Assembly: GCA_005883335.1 (NCBI GenBank)
Contig: VAXM01000097.1
Span: 1 to 38,455 of the forward strand
Direction: 5' to 3'
DNA: 38,455 nt
Origin: Actinomycetota bacterium
Lineage (GTDB): Bacteria > Actinomycetota > Thermoleophilia > Gaiellales > Gaiellaceae
The notes below the pieces were generated by a model. It was not told the DNA's origin. It saw only the letters and a program-made list of their open reading frames with translations, and ran no database searches. This document shows positions 31,632 through 38,455 of the stretch, in pieces (position 1 is the first letter of the stretch; each line of letters opens with the position of its first letter). Made by a program: the position numbers and the translations under genes.

Positions 31632-32288
31632 ATGGTCGAAAGCGTGAACGTGATCGGTCGCGGCCGGGTCGGCTCGGCAATCGCCGCGCGCCTCGAGGAG
31701 CGCAATCTGCTCGTGGAGCGCGACGCCGAGGTGACCCTGCTCTGTGTCCCGGACACGGCGATTCGGGACGTGGCCCAGGGACAGTCCCCCGGACCCGGCT
31801 GGATCGGACACGTCAGCGGAGCGACGCCGCTCTCCGCGCTGGATCCGCATACGCGGCGGTTTTCGCTGCACCCGCTGCAGACGTTCACGCGCGCGCGAGG
31901 GCCGGAACAGCTCGACGGCGCCTGGGCCGCGGTCACCGCGGAGTCCGACGAGGGGCGCGCGCTCGGCTTCGAGCTCGCCGAGGTGCTCGGCCTGCGGCCG
32001 TTCGAGCTCGCGGACGAGGCGCGGCCGCTCTACCACGCGGGCGCCGCGATCGCCTCGAACTACCTCGTCACCTTGCATCGAGTCGCATCGGAGCTTTTCG
32101 CCGCGGCCGGTGCGCCGCCGGAGGCGCTGGAGCCGCTGATGCGCCGCACGATCGAGAACGGCTTCGAGCTGACCGGCCCGATCGAGCGCGGCGACTGGGA
32201 GACCGTCGAGGCACATCGCACGGCCATCCGTGAGGTCCGTCCCGACCTCGAGCCCCTTTACGACATCCTGGCCGAGGCGACGAGATGA
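31632..32288 (+). CDS. Rossmann-fold DUF2520 protein, candidate ketopantoate-reductase-like
   Basis: The 218-residue product starts at ATG 31632 (GGAG upstream). It has a Rossmann start VNVIGRGRVGSAIAARLEE (GxGxxG variant GRGRVG), a VTLLCVPDTAIRDVA strand, and then a helical DUF2520 domain ([33 protein letters not shown]). This pattern resembles ketopantoate and F420-type oxidoreductases. It is directly followed by panC and panB with a 4-base overlap, and no panE is visible, so it may reduce ketopantoate. That is inference; the family is not well characterised. A GGGACAGTCCC palindrome lies inside the gene. Confidence 0.85.
   Translation: MVESVNVIGRGRVGSAIAARLEERNLLVERDAEVTLLCVPDTAIRDVAQGQSPGPGWIGHVSGATPLSALDPHTRRFSLHPLQTFTRARGPEQLDGAWAAVTAESDEGRALGFELAEVLGLRPFELADEARPLYHAGAAIASNYLVTLHRVASELFAAAGAPPEALEPLMRRTIENGFELTGPIERGDWETVEAHRTAIREVRPDLEPLYDILAEATR
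31778..31788. repeat. Palindrome GGGACAGTCCC inside the DUF2520 gene
   Basis: GGGAC-A-GTCCC matches the core of the palindrome at 9336-9348. It is coding here (QGQSPG). Two occurrences do not prove a dispersed repeat. Confidence 0.4.
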
Positions 32289-33025
32289 GAGTCGTGCGAA
32301 GCGCCACGGACCTTCGGCTAGAAGGCTCGGTGGGCCTCGTGCCGACGATGGGCGCCTTCCACGAGGGCCACCTCTCGCTGTTCCGTGCGGCGCGAGCCGA
32401 GAACGACACCGTCGTCGTAAGCCTGTTCCTCAACGCCGCGCAGTTCGGTCCCGGCGAAGACCTCGAGCGCTATCCGCGCGACGATGAGCGCGACGCGCGC
32501 CTCGCCGAGCAGGAAGGCGTCGACGTCCTCTTCGCCCCCGCCGCCGATGAGATCTACCCGCCGGGCTTCCAGACCTGGGTCGAGGTCGAGGAGCTCGGCA
32601 GCATCCTCGAAGGCGAGCACCGGCCCGGCCACTTCCGCGCCGTCGCGACCGTCTGCCTGAAGCTCTTCAACCTCGTCCATCCCGACCGCGCCTACTTCGG
32701 CCAGAAGGACGCGCAGCAAGCCGAGGTCGTCAAGCGGATGGTCGGCGATCTCGCAGTGCCGGTCGAGATCCGCGTCTGTCCGACCCAGCGCGACGAGGAC
32801 GGGCTCGCGCTCTCGTCGCGCAACGCCTACCTCTCAGCCGAGGAGCGCGAGCGGGCGCTCGCCCTGCCGCGTGCCCTACAGGCGCAGGACCGCTCGCTGC
32901 TGAACGGCCTCAAGGTCGACTACTTCGAGGTCGCCAATTTCGAGCCGCGCGTCCTCGCCGCAGCCGTCCGCGTCGGCGGCACACGTTTGATCGACAACGT
33001 CATCCTGGAAGGAGACAACCGATGA
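32285..33025 (+). CDS. panC: Pantothenate synthetase
   Basis: PanC joins pantoate and beta-alanine using ATP. The 246-residue protein has the class-I signature VPTMGAFHEGHLSLFRAA (HIGH-like HEGH), AAQFGPGEDLERYPR, FRAVATVCLKLFNLVHPDRAYFGQKDAQQ and SSRNAYLS (KMSKS-equivalent). It ends ARVGGTRLIDNV-like as AVRVGGTRLIDNVIL. It is shorter than the usual 275-285: the region between LALPRAL and the last helix lacks about 30 residues, and the N-terminus is short. Active-site residues are kept. ATG overlaps the DUF2520 gene stop; panB overlaps its own stop by 4 bases. Confidence 0.93.
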   Translation: MRVVRSATDLRLEGSVGLVPTMGAFHEGHLSLFRAARAENDTVVVSLFLNAAQFGPGEDLERYPRDDERDARLAEQEGVDVLFAPAADEIYPPGFQTWVEVEELGSILEGEHRPGHFRAVATVCLKLFNLVHPDRAYFGQKDAQQAEVVKRMVGDLAVPVEIRVCPTQRDEDGLALSSRNAYLSAEERERALALPRALQAQDRSLLNGLKVDYFEVANFEPRVLAAAVRVGGTRLIDNVILEGDNR

Positions 33026-33993
33026 GCACCCCGCCCCAGGGCAAGCTCGCCCTACCGAAGCTCGCCGAAATGAAGCGCCGCGGCGAGAAGATCGTGATGG
33101 TCACCGCCTACGACGCCCCCGGCGCGCGGTTCGCCGAGGACGCGGGGATCGACATCATCCTCGTCGGCGACACCGCCGCGATGGTCGTCCTCGGCTACGA
33201 CGGCACGGTGCCCGTGACCATGGACGAGATGCTCTTCCTGACGCGAACCGTCGTGCGGGCGGCGCGGCGGCCGATCGTGATCGGCGACATGCCGTTCGGG
33301 TCGTACCAGGTCTCGGACGAGGCGGCGGTCGAGAACGCGATCCGCTTCTTCAAGGAGGCGGGTGCTGACGCGGTCAAGCTCGAAGGCGCAGGGCCGTCGC
33401 TCTCACGCGTGCGCGCGATCGTCGGCGCCGGGATCCCCGTGATGGGACACGTCGGCCTGACGCCGCAATCGGCGACGATGCTCGGCGGCTTCAAGACGCA
33501 GGGAAAGACGGCGGAGGCGGCGCGGCGGCTGGTCGAGGACGCGGTGGCGCTCGAGGAGGCCGGCTGCTTCGCGGTCGTGCTCGAGGCTGTGCCGGCGCCC
33601 GTCGCGGCCGAAGTGACGCGCCGGCTCACGGTGCCGACGATCGGGATCGGTGCCGGCCCGGAGTGCGACGGCCAGGTGCTCGTCTACCACGACCTGCTCG
33701 GACTCACGGAGGGCCACCTCCCGCGCTTCGTCAAGCGCTACGCGAGCCTCTCGCGCGAGATCCGCGACGCGCTCGAGAGCTACGCCGACGAGGTCCGCTC
33801 GGGGACGTTCCCCGAGGAGCAGCACACCTACGAGATGCCGCCGGCGGAGCTCGAGGAGTTCGAGAGCAGCACCCGCAGCCCAAGCAAGAGCAGGGCGAGA
33901 GACCAGGCGGCGAAGAGCAGCTCCACCGAGGCGAACGCCCAGTTGCCCGCGCCGCGGTCGGAACCGCCGGTCCGGAAGACAGCCTCGCCGTAG
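33022..33993 (+). CDS. panB: 3-methyl-2-oxobutanoate hydroxymethyltransferase
   Basis: PanB makes ketopantoate from 2-oxoisovalerate and methylene-tetrahydrofolate. The TIM-barrel enzyme shows KIVMVTAYDAPGARFAEDAG, ILVGDTAAMVVLGYDGT-VPVTMDEM, DMPFGSYQVS, AVKLEGA, VMGHVGLTPQS and TIGIGAGPECDGQVLVYHDLLGL. The normal end is reached near residue 270-285 ([13 protein letters not shown]); the last 40 residues are low-complexity and antisense to the convergent Yip1-like gene. The 323-residue length is thus longer than usual. ATG 33022 follows AAGGAG in the panC end. Confidence 0.95.
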   Translation: MSTPPQGKLALPKLAEMKRRGEKIVMVTAYDAPGARFAEDAGIDIILVGDTAAMVVLGYDGTVPVTMDEMLFLTRTVVRAARRPIVIGDMPFGSYQVSDEAAVENAIRFFKEAGADAVKLEGAGPSLSRVRAIVGAGIPVMGHVGLTPQSATMLGGFKTQGKTAEAARRLVEDAVALEEAGCFAVVLEAVPAPVAAEVTRRLTVPTIGIGAGPECDGQVLVYHDLLGLTEGHLPRFVKRYASLSREIRDALESYADEVRSGTFPEEQHTYEMPPAELEEFESSTRSPSKSRARDQAAKSSSTEANAQLPAPRSEPPVRKTASP

Positions 33994-34417
33994 ACCGCGA
34001 GCCGCACTGGCCAGACGAGGAACAGCGACAGCGCGACCGGCGCAGCGGCAAACGCGAGCAGGTGCCGCGCCTGCCGGTACGAGATCCACCCGCCCGCGCG
34101 TGCGAGCCACTGGAGGATCAGTCCGCCGGCGAAGTAGAACGCGACGGCGTAGAAGCCGCCGCCGATGAAGGCCCAGACCGCGACGTCCAGCCAGTCGAGC
34201 GCGACGTCGTTCAGGATCCGGCCCGCCACAGGCGTCCAGAGCACCGACGCGATCCCGGAGAGCAGGACGAGCGCGAGCACGGCCTCGCTTCGTGTGCGAG
34301 CGGCCTCATCCGAGTCGTCCCGGAGCCCTTCGAGGACCATGCGCGGCGAGACGAGCACCAGCGGCGCGCGCCGCAGCCACCCCCACTCGTCGAAGACCCG
34401 CGGCTCGGCGCGTGCGC

Positions 34418-34421
<4 letters not shown>
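33828..34421 (-). CDS. Yip1-domain-like membrane protein
   Basis: The 197-residue protein has five hydrophobic segments ([55 protein letters not shown] and [18 protein letters not shown] among them). It resembles the Yip1 family of small integral membrane proteins, whose bacterial function is unknown. It starts at GTG 34421, overlapping the uvrA TGA in GTGA, so it is coupled to uvrA. The track's longer ORF (to 35222) is antiphase in uvrA. The last 55 codons are antisense to the end of panB (166-bp overlap). Confidence 0.8.
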
Positions 34422-37252
<2,831 letters not shown>

Positions 37253-37306
37253 AACCAAGCCAGTCTAGCCGCCCTCGCGGACACGAACAAGTGTTCTGAC
37301 AGGTTG

Positions 37307-37627
37307 TTATTCCGGCTCTGAGACGAGCTCGACGCGGATCCGGGGCAGGCGTCGCCGTTTGCGCGGCGCGGAGATCTGCGCGACCCGCTCGACAGTCTGC
37401 TGCGTCTCCACGAGCGCCGACCTGGCGTGCCGCTGGTCGACGTGCATCTCCTGCTGGAGATCCCGGATCTCCTCTCCGATTCGCTTGTTCTCGACCATCA
37501 AGGAGGCGACCTCGAGCTGGATCCGCCGCAGCTCCCTACCCTCGCGGAAGCTCTGCAGGGCGAGGTAGATCAGGGGGAGCGTGGCGAGGATGCTGAAGCT
37601 GCCGCTGACGAGTACGAAGATCTCCAA
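37307..37627 (-). CDS. Membrane-anchored coiled-coil protein
   Basis: The 106-residue protein has an N-terminal membrane helix (VLVSGSFSILATLPLIYLALQ) and then a long charged coiled coil (FREGRELRRIQLEVASLMVENKRIGEEIRDLQQEM) with a basic C-terminal end. I recognise no family. It may be a membrane scaffold or sensor; the soluble coil faces the cytosol if the positive-inside rule holds. The start is TTG 37627. It lies 54 bases from uvrA and 79 from the ABC permease, all on the minus strand. Confidence 0.7.
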   Translation of the reverse strand: MEIFVLVSGSFSILATLPLIYLALQSFREGRELRRIQLEVASLMVENKRIGEEIRDLQQEMHVDQRHARSALVETQQTVERVAQISAPRKRRRLPRIRVELVSEPE

Positions 37628-37706
37628 AGGCTGCGCAAGCGCTCGACGAAGCGGGCGACGCTAGCGAAGGCGTCGCGGCAGCGCAAGGACGCTGCGATCG
37701 ACACAG

Positions 37707-38441
37707 CTAGGTGATGTCCGCGCGCCTCAGCGCGTCCGCTCCCAGCACTCCGGCGATGATCACGTAGACGAGGGCGACTGCGAGACCGGCGCCGAAGCCG
37801 AGCAGCTCCGAGCCCTGGTTTCCCGCCTCCACGACCGACGCGATGGCGTGTCCGGGCCCGTACTTCTCCACGCCCGCGAGACCGAGCAGCGGCTCGCCGA
37901 CGAACAGCCAGATCAGCGCGATCACGATCGCCCCCGTCTGCCGCCGGACGAGCGCGCCGAAGCCGATTCCGAGGGCGCCGCTGATCGCGGCGGCGGCGAT
38001 CGTTCCGGGCACCAGCCGCAACGAGCTTCCGGAGGCAAGGTGCACCGGTACCGACCTCGCGGAGAGGAGCAGCGCGGCGAAGCCCCAGGCGAAGACGCAC
38101 GAAACGAGCGCAAGCGCTGCGCCCGCCAGCGCCGCGGCGGCGAGCTTGGCGGCGGCGACGCGTTCGCGCACCGGCGCGACGAGGAAGGTGTGGCCGATCG
38201 TGCCATGCGCGAACTCCCCGGCCGACGAGACGATTCCCAGGATCAGCGCGATCAGCGCCGAGACGGCCGCGATCGAGACGACGTCGCGCTGGTTCCGGGG
38301 CTCGGCGAGCGAGCCGAGCGAGTCCTGCGAGACGTGCAAGGCGATCACGAGCACCTCGAGCGCCAGGATCAGCAGGCCGAGCCAGAGGAGCAGCCGCGTC
38401 GTCGACAGCTTGAGCAGCTCTGCGCGGACGAGCCGGATCAA
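37707..38441 (-). CDS. ABC-2-type transporter permease
   Basis: The 244-residue protein begins MIRLVRAELLKLSTTRLLLWLG, a hallmark of ABC-2 permeases that follow an ATPase gene (the RAELLKL-S-T-R motif). It has six hydrophobic segments; GEFAHGTIGHTFLVAPVRERV between the second and third matches the typical EF/T loop region. It forms the channel for an unknown export substrate. TTG 38441 with GGAGG six bases upstream overlaps the stop of the upstream gene, presumably the ATPase subunit beyond the window. Confidence 0.85.
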   Translation of the reverse strand: MIRLVRAELLKLSTTRLLLWLGLLILALEVLVIALHVSQDSLGSLAEPRNQRDVVSIAAVSALIALILGIVSSAGEFAHGTIGHTFLVAPVRERVAAAKLAAAALAGAALALVSCVFAWGFAALLLSARSVPVHLASGSSLRLVPGTIAAAAISGALGIGFGALVRRQTGAIVIALIWLFVGEPLLGLAGVEKYGPGHAIASVVEAGNQGSELLGFGAGLAVALVYVIIAGVLGADALRRADIT

Positions 38442-38455
38442 CGCTCGCCTCCGGT
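38438..38455 (-). CDS. End of the partner gene, probably the ABC ATPase (partial)
   Basis: The last visible codons ACC GGA GGC GAG CGT TGA (TGGER-stop) lie directly in front of, and overlap, the permease TTG start. The position is that of an ABC ATPase that pairs with such a permease. Only five codons are visible, so identity is by context. Confidence 0.4.
   Translation of the reverse strand, partial: TGGER

Overview
The window is dense, high-GC bacterial chromosome with GTG and TTG starts, many 1-4 bp gene overlaps and almost no spacer longer than 200 bp. The gene set (Rex, FmdB-type zinc ribbon, DUF1844, a K+-independent-type proton pyrophosphatase, the tsaE-tsaB-rimI-tsaD cluster, UvrA, TrkA-type RCK subunits beside APC permeases) and the codon bias point to an actinobacterium. 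A Thermoleophilia-like lineage (Gaiellales or Solirubrobacterales) is my best guess, but I cannot test it. I see no rRNA, tRNA, CRISPR array, transposase or prophage.

Left part (1-5100): a cobalamin riboswitch on the minus strand controls two DUF4430-type secreted proteins; the second runs off the left edge and is absent from the ORF track. Divergent from it are a VanZ-like protein and a small coiled-coil protein. Converging on these is a tightly coupled minus-strand operon: two TrkA/RCK-type NAD-binding proteins, a glucose/sorbosone dehydrogenase-like lipoprotein and a PQQ-type beta-propeller lipoprotein.

Ion-transport part (5200-12300, minus): two APC permeases fused to C-terminal UspA domains, a 57-residue membrane protein missed by the ORF track, a K+-independent-type H+-pyrophosphatase that seems to start at an ATC codon, and 5'-methylthioadenosine phosphorylase. 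Two copies of a double-hairpin repeat, with compensatory base changes, sit exactly at the stop codons of two of these genes.

Middle part (12277-25057, minus): a frameshifted secreted beta-propeller/PASTA gene; a Rex-led operon (Rex, family-4 glycosyltransferase, GCS2-type carboxylate-amine ligase, DUF1844 protein); a glutaredoxin-like gene after glutamate dehydrogenase; a subtilisin-like protease whose C-terminus is broken by a 1-bp loss and an 11-bp tandem duplication; and the operon FmdB - type-4 uracil-DNA glycosylase - tsaE - tsaB - rimI - tsaD, which serves DNA repair, tRNA t6A synthesis and ribosomal-protein acetylation.

Right part (25155-38455): a TolB-like propeller protein; a cytosolic GAF/PAS histidine kinase divergent from a GNAT acetyltransferase; a peptidoglycan-binding M15-like peptidase; an acetamidase/formamidase with its APC permease; a pantothenate operon (Rossmann/DUF2520 protein, panC, panB) whose end overlaps a convergent Yip1-like gene by 166 bp; uvrA; a membrane-anchored coiled-coil protein; and an ABC-2 permease cut off from its ATPase by the right edge.

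The best leads for something undescribed are the covarying double-hairpin repeat at gene ends, the Rex / glycosyltransferase / gamma-glutamyl-ligase / glutaredoxin neighbourhood (a possible thiol pathway), the apparent non-canonical start codons, and the B12-controlled DUF4430 pair.
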